Origin: SHVZ01 sp044223515
GTDB lineage: Bacteria > Pseudomonadota > Alphaproteobacteria > SHVZ01
NCBI GenBank assembly: GCA_044223515.1
Contig: JBGALV010000004.1
Location: forward strand, 1-64,000
Length of the DNA: 64,000 nt
Direction: 5' to 3'
Shown: piece by piece, positions 1 to 9,670 of the stretch
Layout: the number at the start of each line of letters is the position of its first letter
Position numbering within the stretch: position 1 is the first letter of the stretch
Notes under the pieces: generated by a model
The model's input: only the letters and a program-made list of their open reading frames with translations
What the model was told of the DNA's origin: nothing
Database searches by the model: none
Program-made: the position numbers and the translations under genes

Positions 1-974
1 ATCTCGGTCGGGGCCATCAGAGCCGCCTGCGATCCGGCCTCGACCGCCGAGATCATCGCCAACAGCGCGACGACGGTTTTGCCGGAGCCGACGTCGCCCT
101 GCAGCAGGCGGAGCATGCGCTTGTCGTCGGCCATATCGCCGGCGATCTCGGCGTCGGCCTCGACCTGGGAGCGGGTCAGCGAGTAGGGAAGCGCCTTCAG
201 GATGCGCGCGCGGATCCTGCCGTCGCCCTTGGTGCGTCGGCCGGCCTGCTTCTTCTGATGCGCGCGCATCAGCGCCAGGGCCAGTTGGTTCGAGAGCAGC
301 TCGTCATAGGCGAGCCGCACGCGGCCGGGGGCGGTCGGCTCGAGGTCGCCCTGGCCCGAGGGACCGTGGATGAAGCCGATTGCCTGCCGCCAGCCGGGCC
401 AGCCCCGCTGCTCCTTGAGCGGGCCGTTCATCCACTCCGGCAGTTCCGGCGCTCGATCGACCGCGAGCTCGATCGCCTTCCGGAGCGTGCCGGCAGGAAG
501 GCCCGCGGTCAGCGGATATGTGGGCTCGAGCTTCAGCAGCTCGTCCGCCTGGTCCTCGCCGACGATGCGGTCGGGGTGCGCCATCTGGACGCGGCCCTGG
601 AAGCGCTCGACCCGGCCGCTCACCAGCCGGATGTCGCCGAGCGGCAGCGCCTTGGTCAGCCAGTCGCCCTTGGCATGGAAGAACACCAGCTCGACCGTGC
701 CGCTCGAGTCGCGGGCGAGAACGCGATAGGGGCGTCGCGGATTCGGCGGCGGCACATGCTCGTCGATCCGCACCTTGAGGGTACAGACCCGGCCTTCCGG
801 CGCGTCGGCGATGCTCGGCTGGAACCGCCGGTCGACCAGCCCAAATGGGCGGTGCCAGAGCAGGTCGACCACCTTGGGCCCAGCCAGCTTGGCGATCAGC
901 TTGCCGAAACGGGGGCCGATCCCCGGCAAGGAGGTTACGTCGGCGAACAGGGGGAAGAGGACGGCGGGCCGCAT
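1..974 (-). CDS. recG: ATP-dependent DNA helicase RecG, N-terminal part (runs off the window)
   Basis: RecG remodels stalled replication forks and branch-migrates Holliday junctions. Reading the minus strand gives an open frame beginning MRPAVLFPLFADVTSLPGIG, the usual alphaproteobacterial RecG N-terminus, followed by the OB-fold wedge domain (VDRRFQPS, then LARDSSGTVELVFFHAKG) and, near residues 290-300, the Walker A motif GDVGSGKTVVAL. About 324 residues are visible; the rest of the helicase motor lies left of the window. An in-frame ATG 12 codons upstream (1010) would add MSAAGIGYIGDP, but family alignment favours 974. It is divergent from sdhE, with 85 bases between the starts. The frame was read directly from the reverse complement and shows no lesion. 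Confidence 0.93.
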   Translation of the reverse strand, partial: MRPAVLFPLFADVTSLPGIGPRFGKLIAKLAGPKVVDLLWHRPFGLVDRRFQPSIADAPEGRVCTLKVRIDEHVPPPNPRRPYRVLARDSSGTVELVFFHAKGDWLTKALPLGDIRLVSGRVERFQGRVQMAHPDRIVGEDQADELLKLEPTYPLTAGLPAGTLRKAIELAVDRAPELPEWMNGPLKEQRGWPGWRQAIGFIHGPSGQGDLEPTAPGRVRLAYDELLSNQLALALMRAHQKKQAGRRTKGDGRIRARILKALPYSLTRSQVEADAEIAGDMADDKRMLRLLQGDVGSGKTVVALLAMISAVEAGSQAALMAPTE

Positions 975-1059
975 GGGGTCGCCAATGTATCCGATTCCGG
1001 CCGCTGACATCCGGCTCCGGAGGGCTTATATCGGGTCTCCCCCGATCGCCCGCGACCCG

Positions 1060-1320
1060 ATGTCCCAAGATCGCCTGAAGCGCCTGATCTATCGCAGCAG
1101 CTATACCGGCACCAAGGAACTCGACCTGGTGCTGGGCGGTTTCGCGCGCACCCGCCTGGCGGGTCTCGACGGCGTTCAGCTCGACCGCTACGAGGCCCTG
1201 GTCGATGCCGAGAATCCGGAGATCTACGCCTGGGTCATTCAGTGCGAGACGCCGCCGGCCGAGCACGACACCGACGTCCTGAAGATGATCCAGGACTACG
1301 CCAGGGCAAGCCTGGCTTGA
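1060..1320 (+). CDS. sdhE: FAD assembly factor SdhE (DUF339/YgfY family)
   Basis: SdhE helps attach FAD covalently to the flavoprotein subunit of succinate dehydrogenase. The 86-residue product matches the family in length and in the core GTKELDLVLGGFA and the later YAWVI segment. The family's RGxxE signature is altered: here it reads TGTKE, so the arginine is threonine (residue 16) while Gly17 and Glu20 remain. The gene sits between divergent recG and downstream mfd, a common alphaproteobacterial order. The start is the ATG giving MSQDRLKRLIYRSSYTG; a longer in-frame extension upstream would run into the recG promoter and coding region and is rejected. It ends 13 bases before the mfd start, so the two are probably co-transcribed. 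Confidence 0.92.
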   Translation: MSQDRLKRLIYRSSYTGTKELDLVLGGFARTRLAGLDGVQLDRYEALVDAENPEIYAWVIQCETPPAEHDTDVLKMIQDYARASLA

Positions 1321-1333
1321 TGGATTGGGTCTG

Positions 1334-4300
1334 ATGGATCTGAACCGCGAACTCGGCGTAGCCGGCCGGATCGAGGTCGGCGGGGTGCCCGAAGGCGTCG
1401 ATGCACGGCTCGTCGCCGGCCTCGTCCGTGCGGCACCCACGCGCCCGGTGATCCATGTTGCCCGCGACGATGCCCGGCTTGCCCGCGTCGTCGAGGCGCT
1501 GATGTTCTTCGCGCCCGAGGTCGAGGTCGTGGCGCTGCCCGCCTGGGACTGTCTCCCCTATGACCGTGTCTCGCCGAACCCCGAGATCGTCGCCCGCCGC
1601 ATCGACGCCCTGACGCGGCTTGCGACCACTGAAGCGCCGGCTTCGGGGCGCGTCGTGGTGACGACCGTCGCCGGCGTGCTGCAGCGCCTGCCGACGCGAG
1701 ACGTGTTCAAGGCGACGATGCGCCGGCTTGCCAAGGGTACGCGCAGCAACGTCAACGAGCTGGTCGAGTTCCTGCGCCACACCGGATACCGCCGCGCCGA
1801 CACGGTGCGCGAGGCCGGCGAGTTCGCGCTCCGCGGCGGCATCCTCGACGTCTTCCCGCCGGGCGCGGCCGAGCCGCTCCGCCTCGACTTCTTCGGCGAC
1901 GAGATCGACGGCATCCGCTCGTTCGATCCGATGACGCAGCTGACCACGGCGAAGCACGACCAGGTGCTGTTCCAGCCGGTCTCCGAGGCGATGCTCGATC
2001 CGGCGTCGATCCAGCGGTTCCGCTCGGGTTATCGCGGCGCCTTCGGTGCCGACACCGCCGATCCGCTCTACGAGGCGGTCAGCGCCGGGCGCCATCATGC
2101 CGGCATGGAGCACTGGTTGCCGCTTTTCCACGAGAAGCTGGAGCTGATCCTCGACTACCTGCCTGATGCGCGCGTCACGCTCGATCCCGAAGCGGAGCCG
2201 GCCTTCGCCGCCCGCTTCGAGATGATCCAGGAGTATTTCGACGCACGGAAGTCGATGGGAAAGCTCGGCAGCGACGAAGGCCTGCCCTACAAGCCGTTGC
2301 CGCCCGACCGGCTCTACCCGACACCGGAGGAGTGGCAGGGGCTGCTGCTGGAGCGGCCCTACGCCGCCTTCACCCCCTTCGTCGGTCCCGGCCGCGACGC
2401 CGGCGGGCGCGCCGGCCATGACTTCGCCGCTGCGCGCGCCGCACCGGAGATCAATCTCTACGATGCGGTCCGGCAGCACCTCGCGACGCTGGCATCGGAC
2501 GGCAAGCGCGTCTCGATTGCCGCTTTCACGCAAGGCTCCGCCGACCGCCTCTCCCATCTGCTGAACGAACACGGCGTCGAGAGCTTGGTCTCTGTCGTCG
2601 ACGGGAAGGCGCTGGACGCGTTGACGCCGGGTCAGACCGGCATCGCGGTGCTCGGCCTCGAACGCGGCTTCACGCACGAAGGTGTCGCGCTGATCGCGGA
2701 AGCCGACATCCTCGGCGAGCGGCTGTCGCGGCCCCCACGCCGGCGGCGGAAAGGCGAGGACTTCCTCAAGGAAGCCTCGACTCTCAGCGAGGGCGACTTC
2801 GTCGTTCATATCGAGCACGGCATTGGCCGCTACGACGGCCTGGTAACGCTGGAAGTCTCGGGCGCGCCGCACGACTGCCTCCGCGTGCTCTATGCCGGCG
2901 GTGACAAGCTGTTCGTGCCGGTCGAGAACATCGAAGTCCTGTAGCGCTACGGGTCCGAAGACATGGATGCCCAGCTTGATCGCCTCGGTGGCGCGGGCTG
3001 GCAGGCGCGCAAGGCCAGGGTCAAGCAGAAGATCCGCGACATCGCCGATCGCCTGATCAAGGTGGCGGCCGAGCGCGAAGTGAGGAAGGGTGAGATCGTC
3101 AACGTGCCGGAAGGCCTCTACGAGGAATTCTGTGCGCGCTTCCCCTATGTCGAGACCGAGGACCAGCTGCGCGCCATCGGCGATACGGTCGACGACCTCG
3201 CCTCGGGCAAGCCGATGGATCGCCTCATCTGTGGCGATGTCGGCTTCGGCAAGACCGAAGTGGCGCTGCGAGCGGCGTTCCTCGGATTGATGACCGGCAT
3301 GCAGGTCGCGGTCGTAGTCCCGACCACGCTGCTCTGCCGCCAGCACGTGCAGAACTTCACCCAGCGCTTCGCGGGCCTGCCGGTCCGGATCGGCCAGCTT
3401 TCACGGCTCGTCGGCGCCAAGGAAGCCGCCGAGACCAAGAAGCGGATCGCCGACGGCACGATCGAGCTGGTGATCGGCACCCATGCGCTGCTGGCCAAAG
3501 GCATCCAGTTTGCCAATCTCGGCCTTCTCATCGTCGACGAGGAGCAGCATTTCGGCGTCGGCCAGAAGGAACGCCTGAAGGAGCTCCGTGCCGACGTGCA
3601 TGTGCTGACGCTGACCGCGACGCCGATCCCGCGCACGCTCCAGATGGCGCTTTCGGGCGTGCGCGAGATGAGCGTGATCGCGACGCCTCCGGTCGACCGC
3701 CTCGCCGTCCGCACTTTCGTGCTGCCCTACGATCCGGTCGTGCTGCGCGAGGCGATCCTGCGCGAGCATTATCGCGGCGGCCAGACCTTCTATGTCTGTC
3801 CGCGCCTGGAGGATCTGCCCGAGGTCGCTGAGCGGCTGAAGCAGCTGGTGCCGGAGATCAAGGTGGCGCAGGCGCACGGCAAGCTGTCGCCGACCGCGCT
3901 AGAATCGGTAATGACCGCCTTCGTCGATCGCGAATTCGACCTGCTGCTCTCGACCAATATCGTCGAGTCCGGCCTCGACATTCCGTCGGCCAACACGCTG
4001 ATCATCCATCGCGCCGACATGTTCGGCCTTTCGCAGCTCTATCAGCTGCGTGGTCGCGTCGGCCGCTCGAAGATCAGGGCTTATGCCTACATGACCTTGC
4101 CGCCGGGCAAGAAGCTGACGCCGGCCGCCCAGCGCCGACTCGAGGTCATGCAGACGCTCGATACGCTCGGCGCCGGCTTCGCCCTCGCCTCGCACGACCT
4201 CGATATCCGCGGCGCCGGCAACCTGCTCGGAGAGGAGCAGTCGGGCCACATCAAGGAAGTCGGCATCGAGCTCTACCAGCAGCTGCTGGAGGAGGCGGTC

Positions 4301-4786
4301 GCCAATGCCCGCGGCGGCGGCGACGAGGTCCAGGAGCAGTGGACGCCGCAGATATCGATCGGCACGCCGGTCCTCATTCCCGACACATACGTCGCCGATC
4401 TCTCGGTGCGGCTCGCGCTCTATCGCCGTCTCTCGCTGCTGGTCGACCAGCAGGAGATCGATGCCTTTGCCGCCGAGTTGGTCGACCGCTTCGGCAAGCT
4501 GCCGGACGAGGTCTCCAACCTGCTCGAGATCATCCAGATCAAGCGTCTCTGCCGCACCGCCGGCGTCGAGAAGGTCGAGGCGGGACCGAAGGGCGCCGTC
4601 ATCACGCTTCGCCACAACACCTTTGCGAAGCCGGAGAAGCTCATCGACTTCATCGGCCGCCAGAAGGGCACCGCCAAGGTCCGTCCGGATCAGAAGATCG
4701 TTTTCCAGCGTGGCTGGGAGAACGAGAAGGACCGTATCCAGGGTATGCGCCGTCTGATGACCGACCTCGCCAAGATGGCGGCCTAG
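1334..4786 (+). pseudogene. mfd: Transcription-repair coupling factor Mfd, interrupted by an in-frame amber codon
   Basis: Mfd removes RNA polymerase stalled at lesions and recruits UvrA. The frame from the ATG at 1334 encodes the UvrB-homology and UvrA-binding region and the RNA polymerase interaction domain (EGDFVVHIEHGIGRY), then hits TAG at 2942-2944 at codon 537. The same frame continues without a shift as RYGSEDMDAQLDRLGGAG, through Walker A (GDVGFGKTEVAL), the DEEQ box, motif VI and the TRG region, to TAG at 4784. Without the amber codon it would be about 1150 residues, the normal length. Relatives have Leu-Ser-Arg-Tyr-Gly at the break, so TCG to TAG explains it. An ATG at 2963 could restart the translocase half (607 residues), with GAAG five bases upstream. 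Whether the lesion is real, or two pieces are made, cannot be decided here. Confidence 0.85.
2942..2944 (+). other. In-frame amber (TAG) codon inside mfd
   Basis: The reading frame runs ...Val-Glu-Asn-Ile-Glu-Val-Leu-stop-Arg-Tyr-Gly-Ser-Glu-Asp with no change of phase. The family residue here is usually Ser, reachable from TAG by one base change (TCG). TAG also ends at least ten other genes in this window (for example at 15882, 16238, 26632, 35443 and 43287), so it is an ordinary stop codon in this organism and genome-wide amber recoding is unlikely. Confidence 0.9.
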
Positions 4787-6330
4787 CGTATCGGGATCTC
4801 TGCTTCGAACGTCGTCTTGTCGAAGTCGGTGACCAGCACCTCGAGGCGGATCTTCCAGTCCCCCGCGACCGCAAGCTCGGGACCTTCCAGCACATAGGCG
4901 CCGTTGTCGTCGGTCAGCCGGCGGCGGATCGGCTCGATGCCGGCAGCCGGATTCGAGAACTCGATCACGACCTCCTTGGGTGTCTCCGCCCGGTCGAGGC
5001 GCACGATGATCAGGTTCCGTCCTGGTACGGCCGGCGTGATCTCGATCTCTGCGACGTAGCCGCTCGACTCCATGCGGGCCGCGATGCCGTGCATGTGGCC
5101 GCTGTCGTGGGTGTGCAGATGCTCGCTCGCCGGCGGCGGTGTCTGCGAGAGCAGCGCGGTGACGGCGAGGATCACGAGGCCGAGCCCCAGCTCGGCGCGG
5201 ACCATCGCGGAGAGCGCGGACGACGCACGCGGCAGCCGCGGCGTGAGGATCCATTTGTTGGTCGCCGCCATTGCCAGCAATCCTGCGACCAGCGCCAGCT
5301 TGACCAGCAGCAGGGTGCCGTACCGCGAGCCGGTGAGATCCTCCCAGGTCGTCACGTGCCGGAAGACGAGGCCGACGCCGCAGAAGACGAGGATCGGCAC
5401 GGCGATCGTGGCGAGAGAGGAGAATCGGGCGACGAGCTGCTTCGTCTCCTTTTTCCGCTCCAGCCCGTCGAGCAGCGGGATCAGCGATCCGAGCCAGAAG
5501 GCGACGAGCGTGGCGTGCAGGCTCAGAAGCGGCACCGAGAGCCAGCGTGGGCTGGCGGTCCCGGTGTGGCCGGTGAGCGCCACGCTCAAGATCGCGACCG
5601 TGGCGCCGACCAGCATCAGCGGGCGTCCGCTTTGGCGAAGGCCGACGAGGAGCGTCGCGAGCCCGAGGATCGCCACGGCGGCGCTGAGGCCGCGCGTGGT
5701 CGAGGCGCCGAGCTGCCAGGTGCTGAGCCACAACAGGTCGGTCGCCGGGCCGCCGCGCAGCAGCCCGCCCTGAATGCCGATGACGAGGGCCGACAGGCCC
5801 ATGCCCGCCTTGGCGATGCGTGCGAGGAGCGGGTGCAGCGCCGTCATCGGTCGGACGAGCAGCAAAGACAAGGCGCCGCCCGCAGCCAGCACCAGGGCGA
5901 TCGAAAGAGCGGCTCGAACGAGGAAGAAGGCGGTTCGCCAGCCTTGATCCGCATCGGCCTGTGGCTCTGTCCATGAGCTCGGCGGCGAGCCGATCGCGAA
6001 CATGAGCGACCCGGAGATCGGATGGGAGTCGAGCGAGGTGGCGCGCCAGGAAACGCTGTAGGTGCCTTCGGCGAGGCTTTGCGGCAGGGTGATCGCGAGG
6101 GCAGTGTCGATCGGCAGCGCCTCGCGGGTGACGATGCGCCCGCCGCCGTCCAGTACCTGGACTGCGATCGGCGTCACCGGCTCGTTGAAGGTCAGGACGA
6201 CAGCCTTCGGCGCCGAGGCGAGGACCTGCCGGTCGACGGGGTCGGTTGATTGCAGCACCGCATGGGCCAAGACCGGCGCCGCCCAGAGGACGGCGCCGAT
6301 CAGCAGCATCAGAGGGAGAAGAAGCCTCAC
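4783..6330 (-). CDS. Copper resistance protein, CopC-CopD fusion (YcnJ-like)
   Basis: A periplasmic CopC domain is fused to a multi-pass CopD membrane domain, as in YcnJ, and is thought to bind copper outside and move it across the inner membrane. The chosen GTG start (6330) overlaps the stop of the upstream YcnI-like gene (GTGA) and gives a signal peptide ending LAHA. Mature His23 plus Asp101 and His103 (in DSHPISG) reproduce the three CopC Cu(II) ligands. Around eight hydrophobic segments follow, then a His-rich stretch (EHLHTHDSGHMHG, about residues 404-416) and a C-terminal soluble beta-type domain of about 100 residues. Length is 515 residues. A longer frame to 6432 is rejected because it overlaps the upstream gene. 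It converges with mfd, sharing CTAG. Confidence 0.9.
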   Translation of the reverse strand: MRLLLPLMLLIGAVLWAAPVLAHAVLQSTDPVDRQVLASAPKAVVLTFNEPVTPIAVQVLDGGGRIVTREALPIDTALAITLPQSLAEGTYSVSWRATSLDSHPISGSLMFAIGSPPSSWTEPQADADQGWRTAFFLVRAALSIALVLAAGGALSLLLVRPMTALHPLLARIAKAGMGLSALVIGIQGGLLRGGPATDLLWLSTWQLGASTTRGLSAAVAILGLATLLVGLRQSGRPLMLVGATVAILSVALTGHTGTASPRWLSVPLLSLHATLVAFWLGSLIPLLDGLERKKETKQLVARFSSLATIAVPILVFCGVGLVFRHVTTWEDLTGSRYGTLLLVKLALVAGLLAMAATNKWILTPRLPRASSALSAMVRAELGLGLVILAVTALLSQTPPPASEHLHTHDSGHMHGIAARMESSGYVAEIEITPAVPGRNLIIVRLDRAETPKEVVIEFSNPAAGIEPIRRRLTDDNGAYVLEGPELAVAGDWKIRLEVLVTDFDKTTFEAEIPIR

Positions 6331-6843
6331 GGCCTCGGCAGCAGCCTCACGCCGGGAGCCGGTTCCTTGTAGTCGCTTGGCGACTTGCCCGCCGCTGGGA
6401 TCTCGATCCACCGGTGCACGCCCTTCTCGCATTCCTGGACGACCGGAATGTAGATCGTCTCACCCGGCTTGTTGGGAAGCTGACCGCGAAAGACGAACTC
6501 GTCGTAGTGTTCGTCGAGCAGCTTGCCGCCGGTCCAAGCGATCTCGCGGACGCCCTCCGTGACCTTGCCGCCATGACCGTCGTCGATCGGCTGGTCCAGC
6601 TTGCCCTTGACAGTCGAGAGCTGCCAACCCGGCTTCGGCATGGGTTTCACGCCGGCCATGCCGTCCGGTACGCGATGGATCAGCATGGTGCAGGCGTGCC
6701 CTCGCAGCCGTCCACGCGCAAATCGCCCCAGGGTCGAGCCGGCAAACGGCCTGCTGGACGAGCGTGCGCATACAGCTGCGGCGGCTGGAAGGCTGGGAGC
6801 GCCGCGAGGATTGAGAACGGGAAAGACGCGCTGGAGAATGCGC
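6327..6843 (-). pseudogene. YcnI/DUF1775 family copper-associated protein, N-terminal region frameshifted
   Basis: The C-terminal two thirds is a clear DUF1775 (YcnI) domain: VKPMPKPGWQLSTVKG, TEGVREIAWTGG, YDEFVFRGQLP, PVVQECEKGVHRWIEIP. This family is periplasmic, binds copper and usually precedes a ycnJ-type gene, as here. The N-terminal 60 codons are broken. From ATG 6843 the frame starts MRILQRVFPVL; the signal-peptide continuation ILAALPAFQPPQLYAH then lies in another frame after about 6810; FAGST returns to the first frame; WGDLRVDGCEGTPA is in another; and TMLIHRVPDG returns to the first from about 6690. That needs at least three or four small indels within 150 bases. The copper-binding mature N-terminal His is lost in any single frame. 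Confidence 0.75.
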
Positions 6844-6865
6844 ATATCGAGACTCCTGAATTGAG

Positions 6866-7261
6866 CAGTGCCGAGGCGAAATGGCCGTCGGGCCGAAGGG
6901 GCCAGGATCAGATCGAAGGAGCGGAGGGGCTCGGATTTTGTGGTCGTCGCGGCATCGAGGTGGCGCTCGGTGCCGGAAACGACCAGGACAGGCGATGACG
7001 GGCGACGACTGGCGCCGGCAGTGCCGGAGACTGGCGCGACCGCCTGGCCGGCGACCTGCATGCCGATGCGAATCTGGCAGAGATCGCGGGTGCCGGAAGG
7101 GGTCTGGTGGTGCCCGCCCGCCTCGCAATGGTCCGCCGCCGCCATCGGCGGCAGGTCCCGCGCGATCACCATCGGGACCTGCAGGACAAGGGCCAGCGCC
7201 TGGAAGGCTAGCCCTGCCGCTGCCCAGAGGTCCACCGGTATCGGATGACCAGCGATCTCAT
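6866..7261 (-). pseudogene. DUF2946-like small exported protein, frameshifted remnant
   Basis: The minus-strand frame from GTG 7235 reads a hydrophobic leader (GLAFQALALVLQVPMV), then CEAGGHH, DLCQIRIGMQVAGQAVAP, which resembles DUF2946 proteins that often accompany copper genes. An ATG at 7261 begins MRSLVIRY in a frame one base out of phase, which may be the original start. The RAPP motif usual at the family's C-terminus appears as IRAPPLL only in a neighbouring frame near 6930. So at least one, probably two, indels break it. It would be the first gene of the DUF2946-YcnI-CopCD operon. The family call is tentative because the conserved core is short. Confidence 0.45.
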
Positions 7262-7336
7262 CGGAAAGACGGTATCGCCGTAATGCGTGCGTGGCCGGAA
7301 TCCGGCTGGCTTGCCGCAGGTGATCCTCCCGTCAGA

Positions 7337-7354
7337 CTTTAACAAAACTGTCAT
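7337..7354 (+). promoter_or_regulatory. Putative Pho box (PhoB-binding site)
   Basis: The sequence CTTTAAC-AAAA-CTGTCAT has the 7-4-7 spacing of a Pho box. The second half-site is a perfect CTGTCAT; the first matches the consensus at five of seven positions. It lies 60 bases before the ATPase start at 7415, in the divergent region between the copper genes and the importer. Basis: match to the E. coli/rhizobial consensus by eye. A single box in one promoter could arise by chance. Confidence 0.45.
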
Positions 7355-7414
7355 GTCATGAAATCGTCGCCTAACCCGCCTTAAGAGAGCGGGGAGGCAG
7401 GGAAGGAAACCGGC

Positions 7415-8490
7415 ATGGCCGGCGCGTCGCTGAAATTGATCATGGAAGCCGCCTATGGGGCGGTCAAGGTGCTGAAGGCCGTCTCGCTGGCCGTCCGGCC
7501 GGGCGAGTTCGTGGCGCTGCTGGGATCGTCGGGCTGCGGCAAGACCACCCTGCTCCGTGCCATCTCGGGGTTCGTGCCCGTCACCGGCGGCCGCATCCTG
7601 GTCGATGGCAAGGACATCTCCGGCCTGCCCCCCGACAAGCGCGACATGGCGATGGTGTTCCAGTCCTACGCGCTATGGCCCCACATGACGGCGGCCGGCA
7701 ACATCGGCTACGGCCTCAAGCTCCGCGGCTGGGACAAGCCGCGGATCACCGAGCGCGTCGGCCAGATGCTGGCGATGCTGAAGCTCGACGGCCTCGGAGA
7801 CCGCATGGTGACCCAGCTTTCCGGCGGACAGCGCCAGCGGGTGGCGCTCGGCCGTGCGCTCGCGGTCGATCCGCGCATCCTTCTTCTCGACGAGCCGCTA
7901 TCGAACCTGGATGCCCGCATCCGCGAGGATGTGCGCCACGAGATCAAGGCGCTGCAGAACAAGCTCGGCATCACCGCGATCCACGTGACCCACGACCGCG
8001 AGGAGGCCATGGTGATGGCCGACCGCATCGTCATCCTCGATGCGGGCGAAATCGCGCAGGTGGCGCGCATGGAAGAGTCTACAACCGTCCGGCTTGGCCT
8101 TCGTCGCCTCGTTCATGGCGCGGGCAACATCCTTCGTCTCAGCGCGCACCGACGGAGAGGCGATCCTGCTCGGTGCCGGCACCCTCTCGAACGAGATCCG
8201 CGTGCCGGTCGCTGCTGCCTCGGCGCGCCTGGCGCTCCAGGTGATCGCGCACTTCCGCGGCGAGGCGGCGACCATCGGCGCACCCGATGCCGGCGATGCG
8301 GGCACGCTCGTCCTCAAGGGCCGCATCGCCTGGAAAGGCATCATCCCGGCGGCCACTGGCGCTACGGGTACGCCGTCGGCGGACAGCACTTCATGGTCGA
8401 CGACCCGCGTCGCCTCAGCGTCGGCGATGCGGTCGGCATCGGCCTGCCCCTGTCGTCTCTGCATCGGTTTGCCGGTTCTGCTCAGCCAGG
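7415..8490 (+). pseudogene. ABC importer ATPase (CUT1/Fe-type, phosphonate/iron/polyamine-like), frameshifted C-terminal half
   Basis: Residues 1-215 are a sound nucleotide-binding domain: GSSGCGKTTLL Walker A, Q-loop MVFQSYALWPHM, signature LSGGQRQR, Walker B ILLLDEPLSNLD and switch VTHDREEAM. The frame breaks near 8078, just after DAGEIAQV. The rest of the protein can be pieced together from three frames: VYNRPA, then LAFVASFM, then GAGNILRLSA, then ARTDGEAILLGAGTLS, and finally the TOBE-type YGYAVGGQHFMVDDP to SSLH. This implies at least five single-base indels between 8078 and 8350. The end is approximate since the original stop is not preserved. The apparent continuous frame to 9334 that joins it to the binding protein is a by-product of these shifts. 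Downstream genes encode its partners. Confidence 0.8.
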
Positions 8491-8492
8491 CG

Positions 8493-9644
8493 ATGCGCGC
8501 CTGGATGCAGCACCCGTTCGTTGGCATGGCTGTCGCCCTCGGCCTGGCTTTCGTGCTTCGGGCGCGAGCGCGCAGAAGGTCACGCTCAACGTCACCACCG
8601 CCGGCGACCAGAACATGGTCGACTACGTGAAGGACTATCTCGGGCCGATCTTCGAGAAGCAGATGCCGAACGTGGCGATCAGCTCGGTCGGCACCGGCCC
8701 CGGCGATGCCGGCTCGCAGAAGATCGCGGAGAAGATCATCGCCCAGAAGGACCGCGCGACCTGGGACGTCGACGTCGCGGTGATCCACCAGAAGATGGCC
8801 GGCGACCTGGTGCAGGCGGGCCTGCTCGCGCCCTACACCAAGGACGTCGCGTCCGGAAAGATGGTGACCTCGGAGAACTCGAAGCTGGCGCTCGGCGCCA
8901 AGGTCGAGGGCTACGTGATCCCGATGTTCAACAGCCAGACCGCGATCGCCTACAACCCGGTGCTGGTGAAGAACCCGCCGAAGACCTACGCCGACATCGA
9001 GGCGTGGTCGAAGGCCAACCCGAAGCAGTTCGGCTACAACGGCATCAAGGGCGGCATGTCGGGCGTCAGCTTCGTCGTCGGCTGGGTCTATGCGAACGCC
9101 TCGAATGCCGACCAGATCGCCATGGACCCTATGATGCCAAGGTCAAGAACTCGTGACGCGTCGCTCGCCAAGCTCAAGGAATTCAACAAGACCGCGACGA
9201 TCACGCCGGGCAACGCCGGCACGCTCGACATGCTGAAACGCGGCGAGATCGCCATGGGAGCCGGTCTGGGTCGACATGTGTTCTACACCTGGATGGCGGA
9301 AGGAAGCTGCCGCCGTCGACCAAGCTGGCGCTGATCGGCCCCGGCATGCCCGGGCAGCCGATGTACTACGTGATCCCGGCCAAGGCCGCGAACATGGAAG
9401 CGGCGAAGAAGTTCGTCGAGCTCGCCACCAGCCCGGCGGTTCAGGCTGACGGCATCGTCAAGAAGTTCAACTGGTATCGGGCATCGACGCACAGCACGTC
9501 AAGAGCCAGCTCGACGACGCGACCTGGAACAAGCTCTTCATCGATGTGACACCGCATGAACTCCCCCACCAAGGCAAGTCGTTCCCGATCAAGGCCTACT
9601 TCGACGACATCCTCGAAGCCTACGAGAAGAAGGTCGTGAACTGA
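8493..9644 (+). pseudogene. ABC importer periplasmic binding protein, multiply frameshifted
   Basis: A signal peptide starts at ATG 8493 (MRAWMQHPFVGMAVALGLAF). After an indel near 8558 the mature protein appears in another frame as ASAQKVTLNVTTAGDQNMVD and runs to about 9120. GPYDAKVKNS (9121-9154) then lies out of frame between two compensating indels; DASLAKLKEFNKTATI to YTWMAEG returns; another shift near 9303 leads to TKLALIGPGMPGQPMYYVIP; a further shift near 9479 leads to IDAQHVKSQLDDATWNKLF and the C-terminus YEKKVVN with TGA at 9642. The pieces add up to a normal ~380-residue extracellular solute-binding protein of the iron/polyamine/phosphonate type. Ligand is unknown. Confidence 0.78.
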
Positions 9645-9670
9645 GCATCCTCTTCGTCTGCGTCGTCCCC

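Noticed and set aside
1325..4786. Amber recoding (programmed read-through or pyrrolysine-type decoding) in mfd
   Set aside because: TAG ends at least ten normal genes here, and no stem-loop or read-through context was seen after the codon. A point lesion or base error is simpler.
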